Position numbers and translations under genes: made by a program | Notes under the pieces: generated by a model | Seen by the model: only the letters and a program-made list of their open reading frames with translations | Told to the model about the DNA's origin: nothing | Database searches by the model: none | NCBI GenBank assembly: GCA_030159075.1 | Contig: BROG01000346.1 | Span: forward strand, 506,501-570,500 | Direction of reading: 5' to 3' | Length of the DNA stretch: 64,000 bases | From: Atrina japonica | Taxonomy: Eukaryota > Mollusca > Bivalvia > Pterioida > Pinnidae | Shown: one piece after another, positions 10,480 to 21,603 of the stretch | Numbering within the stretch: position 1 is the stretch's first letter | Layout of the letters: every line of letters begins with the position of its first letter

Positions 10480-12680
10480 ATCAGCGACAATAATATACAA
10501 ACGAAAAAAAAAAAAACAAGAAAGTTTTGTAATTCACTGTCTGTCTATTTTTTCAGTTATGTCAACGATTAGATAAGATTCCATTTAGGAGAACAAGATC
10601 CCCTCCAAACAAAGTTAAGGTCCATCAAAACAAGACTATCTAAAGCATACCCGTTGCTATCGCTTTGTTTCATGATGTAACTAACCTGTGTCTTGGCTTG
10701 TTTCGTGGGCAATAACAATTGAGAAGGGAAATTCAAGAAATAGTGACAATTTTATCTATTAATCTACCCGAAGATTTCCTTTATTTATTGATCCAGAATA
10801 ATCCCGTGTAAGTGGTTTTAAAGTAATTCACTTGGTTAAGTTTGTAATACTAGTCTGACTTAAGTAACAAAAAAAAAAATCTTAATTATAATCACGTCTC
10901 CTGACTTTAAATTTTAACGTGAACTAAAAGTGTTACTGAATAGCAATTTAAACATAAGGTTGACAACACAGGCGCGGATCTAGAATGGAGTGTCTCGTTA
11001 CGTATGTGAGCTATTGTACTAAGAATTGATTGCCCTTTTAATTCTGTATTGACTCTGTGTCCATGAAAGAAAAATCTGATTTTTTTTTTATTTAAACGAC
11101 CAATTTTATTCAAAATATTGTTCATGACGCATTGCAACCACCTTATTTAATGTTTATGTGTTAATATATACAAGTCTAAAAGGGGTTTGTCAAATAGACG
11201 AATGGAATTTAAGAAAACATCCAGTAGGATCAATCCTAGATTATTACCATCGGTCTTGTAAGCGACGACAATGATAACGTACACGTGCGGATGTGAATGA
11301 TATATAAAAACAATGTGCATGTGTGCGTCACGGAATGTGTGCGCGTGTGTGTGCGTGTGTGTATATAAAACTGAAAATTTTGTTTTTGCAAAGGCCTGTA
11401 ATTTATTACACACTATATAACTTCATATTTCAAGTCATGGGTGTTTCAGGTCATTGGCGGGCCGCGATTTACGAGTTCTATACGTTTAATCTGACTTTTA
11501 AAAACTGTCATTTTAAACCGCTTAATAATACCAAAGTCCTGGTGGCAACCAGTGCATCAAATTGTTTGTTTTAGCAAATTTAGTTACCTTACTGGGTGAT
11601 TAATTTTCTAGCATTCAGTTGCACCTTAGCAAAACGAAATGAACAAAATCACCAAGATATACAAACCGAGAACTCAGGTAAACAAACCGACACAAATGAA
11701 ACCATTTAAAATTCAAAAGACAGAAAAAAGTTAAATACAATGGATCGACCACTGTTTTTTGGGTATTTTGACGGGTGCTTTAAACTGGGTACTTATCAAC
11801 TAAACAGTTTGGATAGTATAATCCTAGAGAGATCACGGAATTCGTGTTATTCTTTGACATGTTAGGCTTGATTGATTTTTTTCTACTCCCGAGCCCTATA
11901 TCTGTTAACGGAGTATACAATGGTTAATCGTTAACATGCCGCACAGGACACTTCATATTGTAATTTCGGAGTATAAAAAAAGATGTTTCCTGTTTTACTC
12001 CTTTCCACATCGATATTCAACACGGCAAGTGTATTTTACAACCCGTTCCTAACATTATGTCCTGAGTAATAACTATCTATTTTTAGATATCACTTCGTCT
12101 CGGATAATTTGTTCACATAATAGAGTTGTAATTTCATAAAACGGCACAAGTCACCTTAAACGTGATTTGACACACTTTCAGTAGTCTCGAGTAGTTACGT
12201 TGTTAAATAACGAAATGACTGAATCAGTTATGTTTAAGGACACACGGCATGTTAAGCTATTTATCAACATTTTAAAAATACACGTTTATTGCAGCAATAC
12301 AATTGATAAAAACAGGTAAATAACTCACCGATCTCGCTAAGTACCGTCGTAATATTAATATCGCCAGTCACAAGATATAGCCTATAGGCTAGGCCAATGT
12401 TATGAGTGTTGATCTATGTTCGTCGTCTTCCACAAACTCAGAATATTTTGTCACGCGACAAAAGCAAATCTTTACACAGACTGTGAGAGCAGGACTACAT
12501 TTAAATTTCCGCCAGATATCGACAATCAATTAATTTCCTTATATTTACTTTACATCGTTCGAAGCTTTCCGTTCAACTTGGCCGCTTTTCATTTAGCGGC
12601 CCTGGTGACAAGGGCAGTAACTCACGTTGCTAATAACACTATTTGTACCTCCTACTGCAAAAGAGTGGCAGGTGCTCGCC
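10480..12680. other. Intergenic DNA without recognisable genes
   Basis: Mostly unique AT-rich sequence with a GT/GC-alternating stretch near 11330-11362. Open frames are short and compositionally like noncoding DNA. Confidence 0.45.
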
Positions 12681-12681
12681 G

Positions 12682-12721
12682 TATGTATGTATGTATGTGT
12701 ATGTATGTATGTATGTATGTA

Positions 12722-12810
<89 letters not shown>
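12682..12810. repeat. (GTAT)n then (AT)n microsatellite
   Basis: GTAT repeats at 12682-12724 grade into an (AT)n run to 12810. Open frames across it encode only Ile-Tyr or Met-Tyr-Val-Cys repeats and are not genes. Confidence 0.92.
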
Positions 12811-12812
<2 letters not shown>

Positions 12813-13450
12813 TAACATAACAAATTATATATATGTAATATAATAATATACATGTATATTTATATTATAAAGTATGGTGAAAAAAATGAGTAAACCATAA
12901 ATCTCAAAATATCTAGCAGTGGCATTGTATGATTGCTCAATACGAAAATATTTTCAGTTGTTCAAAAATTAGCGATTTATGTAAAATTCATTTTTTTCTG
13001 TCAAAATTCCTTATTTTCACACATATTGAAAAAAATATTAAAATTTGAATCCTGCAGAACTTATTAGTAGGCCTACTATAAAACGAAAAAAGGGAAATTA
13101 AATACAAAATTAAAACAACTGCGGAATTGCTGTATTTTTACACGGTGTTCTATTATTTGAAAACTACAATTTTGATTTAAAATTAGTTTCATATGCCTGT
13201 TAACAGTTAGATACACGTTGCCCTGTTCTTACAGCGATATAATTATATTTATTCATTTATTTATTGTCCCCCTAAATCACAAAATAAACATAATATTTTC
13301 TAATTATAAAGAACAAATACAAATATAGGAATATAGGGTGTGTTGGTCATTATATTAAATCCTCACAATATAAAAAACTTGGATTTCAAGTGGAAAACTT
13401 TCCACCGAATAATTATGAAAAGGGAGATAATTCAAAGTAATATTGTAACG

Positions 13451-13451
<1 letters not shown>

Positions 13452-13511
<60 letters not shown>
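13452..13511. repeat. (AT)n microsatellite
   Basis: Uninterrupted AT dinucleotides. Confidence 0.92.
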
Positions 13512-13512
<1 letters not shown>

Positions 13513-13648
13513 CCTGCTATACCGGCCACCTCTATATAAGGATAACCTGTTTATAAAGGGTCAGTTTTTTCAAGTCCCTTGATACTTCAACTGAATTGAC
13601 TTGTATAAGGATCACTTGAATAAAGGCCAATATTTTCTGTCCGTTGGT

Positions 13649-13854
13649 TTTGATTTTGATTTGATTTTTTGTTTTACGCCATCAACAATCTTTCAGTCAT
13701 ATGATGGCGTCCAGTTTCTATTGGTGGTCCCCGTTGGTAAAGACCACCGACCTTCCGCAATATTTCCCACTTAATTCGAAATGACCTTAGCGGGATTCGA
13801 ACCATAGGTATAGAGAGGCCTTGTGATTTAAAGCGCAATGCTCTATCGGCCCTG
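13649..13854 (-). mobile_element. SINE-A copy with 10-bp target-site duplication
   Basis: The perfect direct repeat GTCCGTTGGT flanks the element (13639-13648 and 13855-13864), proving insertion by retrotransposition. On the minus strand the order is tRNA-like head with GGTTCGAATCCC (B box), body, tail GTTGATGGCGTAAAAC, then a 3' end of short AT-rich ATCAAA-like repeats. This is the best-bounded copy of family A (about 206 bp with tail). Confidence 0.88.
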
Positions 13855-13877
13855 GTCCGTTGGTAATATACAGGTTT

Positions 13878-13879
<2 letters not shown>

Positions 13880-13957
<78 letters not shown>
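13880..13957. repeat. (AT)n microsatellite
   Basis: Long uninterrupted AT run just downstream of the SINE-A insertion site. Confidence 0.92.
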
Positions 13958-13960
<3 letters not shown>

Positions 13961-14004
13961 CATATAGACTATACAATTTAAAGACAACAACGCGTAGGAA
14001 ACCA

Positions 14005-14062
14005 CTTCTCATTTCAAACCACTTGAGTCAATGAGAAAGAAGGTCTTAACGACGAGGTCCCT
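14005..14062. repeat. Dispersed relative of the ~70-bp satellite unit
   Basis: Contains AACCACTTGAGTCA, then GGTCTTAACGACGAGGTCCC, in the same order and spacing as the unit at 5337-6470. Confidence 0.5.
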
Positions 14063-14244
14063 TATTTGATTATTAATGAAGACACTGGAAATTTATGGTC
14101 TGAAATGCGAGATGGTGGTAGTGGTGGTGGTGGTGTGCGTGTGTGTGTGTGTGTGTGGGGGGGCTCTACCTTGCAGTAGCACATAGTCAAAACACATTGT
14201 ACAAAATGAGTGAAAAGTCCATGCGGTTTGATGACACGTTTTGC

Positions 14245-14490
14245 CCAGAAAACTCGCTAATTACCGAGTTTTCGCTTGGCGAGGCGAAAAGTCGAGAACT
14301 CGTTAATTAACGACTTTTCGACTCGTCAAGCCAAAAGTCGCTAGTTAGCGAATTTCCGGGGCGAAAAGTCGCTATTAGCGGATATTGGGGGTAAAAAGTC
14401 GGTAATTAGCGAGTTCTCGATTTTCCCCTCACCAAGGTAAAAGTCTCTAATTAGCGAGTTTTCGGGGTGAAAAGTCGAAAAGTCGAGATG
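14245..14490. repeat. Array of six imperfect palindromes centred on TAATTA
   Basis: Successive cores such as CTCGCTAATTACCGAG, CTCGTTAATTAACGAC, GTCGCTAGTTAGCGAA and GTCGGTAATTAGCGAG are separated by GGGGCGAAAAGTCG-like linkers at about 37-46-bp spacing. It is not AT microsatellite DNA and not coding. Confidence 0.8.
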
Positions 14491-15121
14491 GCACAAATCA
14501 GCCAACATAGGTGACAATGATAAACATGGGTTTGTCTTGCATGTAACAAAAAAAAAAAATAGAAGAAGAACCGCACGAGATCGACTTTAGTTTGCCGACA
14601 TTGTACTGTCTGACCGGGCTGCCTTTGTACGACAGTGATAAAAGCTGAACGAAGCTCAGAATTCAAAGATAAGCTAAAGGAATCTAACAAAAACTACATT
14701 TATTGCGGAAACTACATATGATATGAAGTGGGCAATAGGACTAAACACCAGTGAAAGTGTGAAAACAAAGTCAAGTTTTTGGACAAGACGTAATAAGATG
14801 TGCAAAATAATTAAGAAAGAAGTCGCGTTACTGCGCATAAACATAGGCAGTCGAGTGTGAACAAAAAAGACACTAGTGCGAAAACAGCAAAACAAAGGGA
14901 CATTAGTACAATGTTGAAAGAAATCCGTTTTCACCCAAGCGACAGCTGATGACAACGATTCAGAGTAGGAAAATAACTCTGACGAGGACAGCACGTAAGC
15001 GTCTGTAGAGACAAGTTAGATAACTCTGTAATTACTAGTACTGTTATCTTCTTCTTCTATATGCATTGTAATTTTGAATCTTTTTGTATTGAAGTCTTGT
15101 TTGCGAATACTTTATTTCATT

Positions 15122-15385
15122 AAGTGGATTTTTGAGTTGCCTGTTCGATATAGGTTGTTGAGACGTCTGTACCAATTGTGACTAGGATTCGTTCCTCACG
15201 TATTTCATTTTGATCTGACTGTGGACTCACGGCGGGTGTGACCGATCAACAGGGGATGCTTGCTCCTCCATGGCACCCGATCCCAACTCCTGATTTCCAG
15301 AGGTCCGTGTTTGTCTTATTTTACCAGATTCGCATCTATATCCTAGACATCCTAGAGATATATACTTTGGTATCTTGAGACTTTT
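15122..15385 (+). mobile_element. Retroelement 3' tail copy
   Basis: Matches the noncoding tail at 58440-58680: GAGACGTCTGTACCAATTGT, GTGGACTCACGGCGGGTGTG, GGATGCTTGCTCCTCCATGG, and TACTTTGGTATCTTGAGA at the end. It has no coding part here. Confidence 0.75.
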
Positions 15386-15773
15386 AATATTTGCAGATAT
15401 TCAAGACAAGTTCACTAAAATGTATATCTCTAAATTGTCGAGGTCTCGATTCCTATGAAAAGCGCTTAAAACTGTATGACCGGGTTAATGATAACGAATA
15501 CTGATATTAACATAACATGTCTTCAAGAAGCGCATTTCGTTGAACAAAATGCATTCCAATATGATGGCTGTTGGCGAGGTTTATCGTTTCATATATTGCT
15601 TTAGTGATTCGCTTCATAGTAGATGTCTCTCTCATTTTTTTTAGAATATTTTCAATTAAAAATACATGTGGCAATATTGCTGGTATTAAGATTTGTTCCA
15701 CCTATAGAGTCTATAGGGAGTGATCTCCCTTTGTACATACTCGTACAAATCTTAGTACAAAATGTTTAGGTTT

Positions 15774-16084
15774 GTTTGTTTGTTTATTGTTGTTTAACGT
15801 CCCACTCAAGAATCTTTCACTCATATGGAGTGATCACCAATGCTGGTGAAGGGCTTCAAATTTTGGCCTATGCTCGACACCTATGGTCATTGAGCAGTGA
15901 GGGTTCTTTAACGTGCAGACACTCACTGTGACACGGGACCTCGGTTTTTACTGTCTCAGTCCGAAGGACAGGAGTATCCGGGTTGGTAACCATTTCACAT
16001 ACTTCCCTGCCCAATCCGAGGATCGAACCCGGGTCGCATTGGTGAAAAGCGAGTGCGCTAACCACTGCGCTACCCGGACCCTTA
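15774..16084 (-). mobile_element. SINE-B body with a different tRNA head, 15-bp TSD
   Basis: AAAATGTTTAGGTTT flanks it exactly (15759-15773 and 16085-16099). The minus-strand head is TCCGGGTAGCGCAGTGGTTA (A box) and GGGTTCGATCC (B box), unlike the other B copies, whose head reads GGCTCAGTCGGTAGCGCG with GAGTTCGAGTCC. The rest (GACAGTAAAAACCGAGGTCC, AAAGAACCCTCACTGCTCA, TTGAGTGGGACGTTAAACAA) is the standard B body and tail. The head is tRNA-like but belongs to the SINE and is not a tRNA gene. Confidence 0.9.
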
Positions 16085-16204
16085 AAAATGTTTAGGTTTA
16101 TAAGTTGGAGATGATATAATTGTTTGTTTACAGAAAAAAAAACTGGCGTGATAAAATTAAAGTTACGCGTATGGAAGAAAAGAATATTAATGTAAAACAT
16201 TTCG

Positions 16205-16345
16205 GATACCAAAGTATAAATCTTTAGGATGTCCAGGACACAGATACAAATCCGGCAAAAATGGACAACCACGGGCCTATGGAAACCAAGAGGTGGGATC
16301 AAGTGCCATGAAACACGGACCTCTGGAAACCAACAGGTGGGACTA
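16205..16345 (-). mobile_element. Retroelement 3' tail fragment
   Basis: The minus strand carries the family's end block with TTTCCAGAGGTCCGTGTTTC and CCTGGACATCCTAAAGATTT. The GGTTTCC..CACCTG portion occurs twice, so the fragment holds a small internal duplication. Confidence 0.65.
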
Positions 16346-16839
16346 TCAACAATTTTTTTTTTTTGGTAAAACATGTATTGTTTACACATTAGCTTTGTCC
16401 GTACTATATTATTTTGCTTCTATTTTGAAGTATCCTCCACATGATGTCATAAAAAATTAATACTGCTATATATGGTTATATTTGGCAAACAAGAGATCTC
16501 ATTCCATGAAATACATTAATTGGTAAAACTGATTGGAGTGGAATAGGTATTTTTAATATCGAAACAAAAATTAAAGCCCTTAAAGCACGTGGATAGCTAG
16601 AATCATATTCAGAAAAAGTTCTATCAATTCATTTGTTACATTTTTTTATGAGAAAACTTGGATTGTGATTTTATTTTAAAGATATATGTTATACATTTTC
16701 CCCAGATCTTAATATATTAAAAGATATGCCACGTTTTTAAATCAAAGTGTTAGCTGGATTTAATGAGTGTAAACAAATTAACGTTGATCCTACAAGTGAT
16801 CAGTTTCTATCGCAGCCGAAATGTTATTGCCAATTGTTC

Positions 16840-17108
16840 GAGCCAGCCTGGCTAAGTCGGTAGCGCGCTCGACTCTTGATGACTCGAACAGCCGGCGGCA
16901 GGTTGGTTTCCTGTCTGTCGGATGAGACAGTAAAAACCGTGGTCCCGTGTCACAGTAGGTGTTGGCACGTTAAAGAACCCTCACTGCTCAATGGCCGTAA
17001 GTGCCGAGCATAGGCCAAAATTTGAAGCCCTTCACCGGCATTTGGTGACGTCTCCATATGAGTGAAATATTCTTGAGTGGGACGTTAAACAACAATAAAC
17101 AAACAAAA
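16840..17108 (+). mobile_element. SINE-B copy nested in LINE, 11-bp TSD
   Basis: GCCAATTGTTC flanks it (16829-16839 and 17109-17119). The head GCCAGCCTGGCTAAGTCGGT is followed by the B body and the A-rich tail. It is inserted in the LINE remnant. Confidence 0.9.
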
Positions 17109-17389
17109 GCCAATTGTTCAAATATAAAGGGAAATCACTATGTTTTGGAAACTGGAGTAAAAGTGGTATTTTGTTTGTAAAAGATTTATATAACGAAAAT
17201 GGTTTCAAAGATATTGAATTATAGAAGGATGTGCTAAGAATAAAAATAACTGGATTTGTGAAGATAATGTACTTAAATACCGTGTTATACATATACATGT
17301 AAACGATACTCTAGGAGTAGATATATCAATAAAAAGTCAAACAAATTATCATTTTTGTTCTGTGTTTATGTTTTTACCAATGTTTTTAC

Positions 17390-17672
17390 GAGCCGGCCCG
17401 TCTCAGTCGGTAGCGCGCTGGGCTCTGGATCGTGAGGTCGTGAGTTCGAGTCCAACTGGCTGCAGGTTGGTTTCCTGTCTTTCGGATGAGACAGTAAAAA
17501 CCGAGGTCCCGTGTCACAGTAGGTGTCGGCACGTTAAAGAACACTCACTGCTCAATGGCCGTAAGTGCCGAGTATAGGCCAAAATTTGAAATCCTTTACC
17601 GGCATTTGGTGACGTCTCCATATGAGTGAAATATTCTTGAGTGGGACCTTAAACAAAACAAAAAACAAACAA
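17390..17672 (+). mobile_element. SINE-B copy nested in LINE, 14-bp TSD
   Basis: ACCAATGTTTTTAC flanks it (17376-17389 and 17673-17686). The complete tRNA-like head has the A-box region TCTCAGTCGGTAGCGCG and GAGTTCGAGTCC (B box); the body and tail are intact. Confidence 0.92.
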
Positions 17673-19080
17673 ACCAATGTTTTTACAACATAAAGTGCTG
17701 TTTCTTTTATAAGATATATTATTAGAAAGGAAATTTGTTAGACCCCTTTCAGAGAGTAAATGGTATGAAGAATTTAATTAATATAAATTATAACCTTTAT
17801 ACATGTATACACAAAATATTAATATTTAAGATAAACGAGTTGCTGAGTTCAACTACAAATCATTACACAATTTATTAAATCGTAATTAGATAAATGCCCA
17901 AACTGTTTTCAAACAAAAAATATTTTTCATTTATTAGTTTCTTGTGACATTGTGAAAAAGGTGTGGAATATAGTACATCTACATGTTCATTTTGATATTT
18001 CTTGGAAAATAATCTTAGTTGGTTTCTTTCAGGAGATAAACATTCTTTTTACTGATAATTTGATATCCTTTATTTTTTACAAAATTTATAAATATAAAAT
18101 GTACAGTAGATACAAAATGAACGAGAAACTGAATATGAGTTACAAAGCATATCTATTTATACTTTTGTTCTTTAAAAAAAAAACATTAGTTTTGACTAAA
18201 CTATTTTAAATAATAATTTCAGAATATGAGTTTATATACAGATCATTAGAAAGTCATATTATTGTAAGGCATGTGCACTGTCCGATGTACAGTGCCATTT
18301 GTTCGGGTTTTATATAATTAATAAAACAATCAACAATAAACTGAAGAAAAGCTAGGCAAAATTATGTGCCGATACACAAAACTATGACAAGGGTTTTGGG
18401 TGCAGCTTAATGTCCTAAGTGGGTCCAGGGCGAAACTCAGGGATTGGGGAGAAGTTTACAGAAATTAACCCTATTTCTACTGTTTCGAAATGAGTACGTG
18501 CCAGTGTTTCAAAATCTTCTCAGAATGAGTATTTTCAATTTTACCCTGTTTTTGTGTCCCTTACCTGTATACAAAGTATTTAGTACGTGGTGAACCCCAT
18601 ACCCCGTAGTCATTGATTAAACAAAATCACATTTTATCGAAATTTTGCTAAAAGAATAGCTCTTAAAATTCTACAATATCCATTATCAGTGAAAAGGTTT
18701 GTACCTGCGTATTTATATATGGCATCTTAGATTCAACAGGTGTGAAAAGCAATCATGCATATTGTAGAGCGCATAGTAATACATGTATTTCGTTTGTAAT
18801 CGTTCTCATTAATACGAATGCTAATGTTTTCGTTGCTGATAAGGGAACGGGTCTTCCGGTTTCCGGGAACGTCATTCTAAATAAACAGTATGATTATAAT
18901 GGAGTAGGACAACCACTGTCTGTAAACTGTTACGCTTTGTCTTAATAAACAAGTCGCACGTAAATTACTTTTATGGGGAAAAAAAAGCCGAACTTAATCT
19001 AATTTATTTCTCGCCGAAATCAAATTACACAGTCTTTTTCGGTTTCATTCTGTCTTCAGCATACATTTTTTTCTCCAGAC

Positions 19081-19089
19081 GGATAGCTG

Positions 19090-19130
<41 letters not shown>

Positions 19131-19131
19131 A
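19081..19131. repeat. (GATA)n microsatellite
   Basis: About ten GATA units at 19091-19131. Confidence 0.9.
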
Positions 19132-19218
19132 TCATCAGATATTTTTATCGAGTTTTACTCTCTGCTCTACCTTTGTTGTGTAAGTTTCTTTGACGTTAAA
19201 AGTATGCATAGGAAATCC

Positions 19219-19371
19219 CTCACACACTTTTCTCCAGCAATTTTCACAAAATATATAGGAATGTAAGAATTTTTATGGCTGTGTATATAACCTTTTTGTT
19301 ACTGTATATCGGTATAAGTAGTACAGAAGGAAGATTTAAAAACAAAACAATCCCTCACAGCTATTACCCCT
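19219..19371. mobile_element. TTAA-type MITE (AGGGGCATTAGCTG family), right half
   Basis: It shares GCAATTTTCACAAAATATAT with the other copies and ends CAGCTATTACCCC before a TTAA at 19372-19375. The left half is missing. Confidence 0.65.
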
Positions 19372-20044
19372 TTAAACTAATTTCCATTTGTTTTGGATCA
19401 GTGTAATATGGTCTATAGGGTTGAAGGGATAGATGCATTTTAATTGATCAGTCAAATACAAAACAAACAACAATTCTACCAGAAACCTGAATTCATTTCG
19501 CTCACATATCTCAAAATGTAACAAAAAAAGTTTTTAAAACTTGAAAAATCTTGTAGCATACTACACACAGTGACATTCTCATTATAGATCGCGTTCAAAC
19601 ATTCTATATACTGTGGGATTCGCTTTTCAGTTATGAGTGTTAAAAGTGATCGGAAATTCCATTTTGATTGTCGGATGTCACATGAACTAGGAAAGGAGTG
19701 AAATATTACACTGGAAAGTGTATAGATTAACACATCTTTCGACGTACATTGCTACTGATTTTTTTGTGATTTGAGATTATCATCAGCACGTAGACAGTGT
19801 CAAATAAATTAGTATGTGAACTTTGAATTTTGGATGTATGTAAATGATAAAAGTCAACATAGGGAAACCAAAAAAATAAATAATAATAATAAATTAACCA
19901 TGGAACTATTAATGTTAAAGTTTGCCACGAACACACGGAAACAATAAACTTTTATAACGTCACAAGGAATAGCTAGGAAGTATTGTATTGTATTCGATGG
20001 ATATTTATGTAGCGTGATAGACTCGGAGAACATTGTAATCCGTT

Positions 20045-21232
20045 ATGGAGTTTAATAATTCCGAACAGGTGTTACAGCAGCTGTATGAAACTGAATACGA
20101 GGAGTTTTTCGTTGACGACTTGGGCGTGTTCGTGTATCTCTTAATACTGTGTTTTGTGGGAACGTTCGGTAACATACATACTCTCATAATATACTACCTC
20201 AGTTTTAAACCCTCAAATCACAGGACCTTTATTTTATGGCTTGCAGCTGTGGATCTTATGGCATGCGCAGTGGGAATCCCTTTTGAGATTTTTGACGTGA
20301 GATACAGATACACTTTCATAGCATCATGGTGCTGTAAGATTTTTAGATTTGTAAATCACATTGCAAGTGTTGGTTCAGGTCTTCTTCTCGGAGTTATCGC
20401 GTTAGAAAGATTCCGAAAGGCATGTCAACCCATGAAAGATCAAATGTCAGGAAAGCAGGCCATGATTGCGTGTTTTACGACAGTATCTATCAGTATTATT
20501 CTTTCAATACCAGCATTTTTCTTGTACGGATCTAATACTGTTGTTACAGATTTCGGTATGGTTGGTATTGACTGCACCGCTCTTGGATCTCTCTATACTT
20601 ATTTCAAGGTATATAGTGGATTACTGTTATTTTTGACAACCATCGTTTTTATTATGTGTATCGTTGTCTACTGTTGTGTCGGTAAAGTACTGTATCGGCA
20701 GTTAAAATACAGAAAAGCCATTCAGTTGCGGAAACAGAAAAAGGCAATGAACGGATCCGTTTTTTCTTTAAACAAAGTGGTGAACGCGCTAAAAAATCAA
20801 CACACTCTTGGTTCAACGTTATCTTTAGACAACATAAGTACAGATGGAGGAATTATTCAAGATGACGAATCGAGTTATAATGACCATTTAAAAATTAATC
20901 CGGTCAAAGGAAAGAAATCCGGAAACACCCGGAAACGCATTGGATTTGATCGTTCCAAGCGCATAACTCTTATGTTTTTAGTTGCTACAACGGTGTCGTA
21001 CATGGCCTACCTACCCAATACGGTGATTCTGGTAATCAAGGCGTTGCACAAAGAAATGTACAACGGGATAGTCCATAATCTCGGGGGGTTTGCTCTGATA
21101 TTACTTAGACTTTATTTTATCAGTAATATAACCAATCCGATTGTTTACAGTTTCATGGATGAGCGATTTCGATCGGAATGTAAACATTTTTATGAAAGAT
21201 GTAAAGACAAAGTGATGGCAAAATTCAGATAA
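20045..21232 (+). CDS. Rhodopsin-like (class A) G protein-coupled receptor, intronless
   Basis: A single 395-codon exon; the start has G at -3 and +4. Seven hydrophobic segments lie at about 27-51, 61-82, 96-120, 139-161, 189-214, 306-331 and 343-368. Class A landmarks are N43 in TM1 (FGN), D70 in TM2 (LAAVD), C96/C97 at the top of TM3 pairing with C177 in loop 2, E121-R122-F123 in place of DRY, P324 in TM6 within AYLP instead of CWxP, and NPIVY at 364-368 in TM7. N4 is a glycosylation sequon. Intracellular loop 3 is long (about 215-305) and basic/Ser-rich, as in many peptide and amine receptors. The ligand is unknown; the aromatic ERF and missing toggle Trp suggest a lineage-specific orphan. 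It should act at the plasma membrane through G proteins. No neighbouring gene helps assign its role. Confidence 0.9.
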   Translation: MEFNNSEQVLQQLYETEYEEFFVDDLGVFVYLLILCFVGTFGNIHTLIIYYLSFKPSNHRTFILWLAAVDLMACAVGIPFEIFDVRYRYTFIASWCCKIFRFVNHIASVGSGLLLGVIALERFRKACQPMKDQMSGKQAMIACFTTVSISIILSIPAFFLYGSNTVVTDFGMVGIDCTALGSLYTYFKVYSGLLLFLTTIVFIMCIVVYCCVGKVLYRQLKYRKAIQLRKQKKAMNGSVFSLNKVVNALKNQHTLGSTLSLDNISTDGGIIQDDESSYNDHLKINPVKGKKSGNTRKRIGFDRSKRITLMFLVATTVSYMAYLPNTVILVIKALHKEMYNGIVHNLGGFALILLRLYFISNITNPIVYSFMDERFRSECKHFYERCKDKVMAKFR

Positions 21233-21603
21233 GGCAAGTAAAGGTCTACTGCGATAAAGTACCACATCCGGGTTCTGTTACAAACGTAAACAATTATAGT
21301 TCCTATCATGGTCCAAAACAGGGGTGTTCAGGTAAAAATGTTTTGCCTTGCCTTGATTCCATGTATAGTGCTCATAGCACCTTTTGTGTCGGACACTAAC
21401 CTGTCATCCCCCCTCCTGTTATGAATTAATCTAGACTTGTTATGTTTGTTAATAATGACGTGTTGTGTCAGTTTATCTTGGAAGATCATTACCACCGACA
21501 TTAGAATAAATACGAAAATCATGTTGCAGTTTTATTTTTCAAGATGTCATACGCACTGTCAAGGCAAACGTTAAGTAGGTGTTTAAAAAACAAATCACAT
21601 ACC

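Larger units (their letters stand above)
16490..18212 (+). pseudogene. L1/Tx1-like LINE ORF2 C-terminal remnant, split by two SINEs
   Basis: Translating across frame breaks shows ORF2 C-terminal features: NIETKIKALKAR near 16555, then NIKGKSLCFGNWSKSGILF at 17120-17180, and just before the end a degenerate zinc-knuckle-like CPNCFQTKNIFHLLVSCDIV followed by KKVWN (17895-17970). The last open stretch, 17952-18209, is the tail of this ORF and not a gene. SINE-B elements at 16840-17108 and 17390-17672 interrupt it. No complete reverse transcriptase core is present, so it is a dead fragment. Assignment to the L1/Tx1 group is inference from motif style. Confidence 0.72.
18213..20044. other. Intergenic region upstream of the GPCR
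   Basis: Holds a (GATA)n run and one TTAA-type MITE end (listed separately). I cannot identify a promoter motif for the GPCR with confidence. Confidence 0.4.

Noticed and set aside
14451..14994. Two minus-strand open frames of 79 and 106 codons
   Set aside because: One starts inside the palindrome array, neither has a recognisable motif, and codon content looks noncoding.
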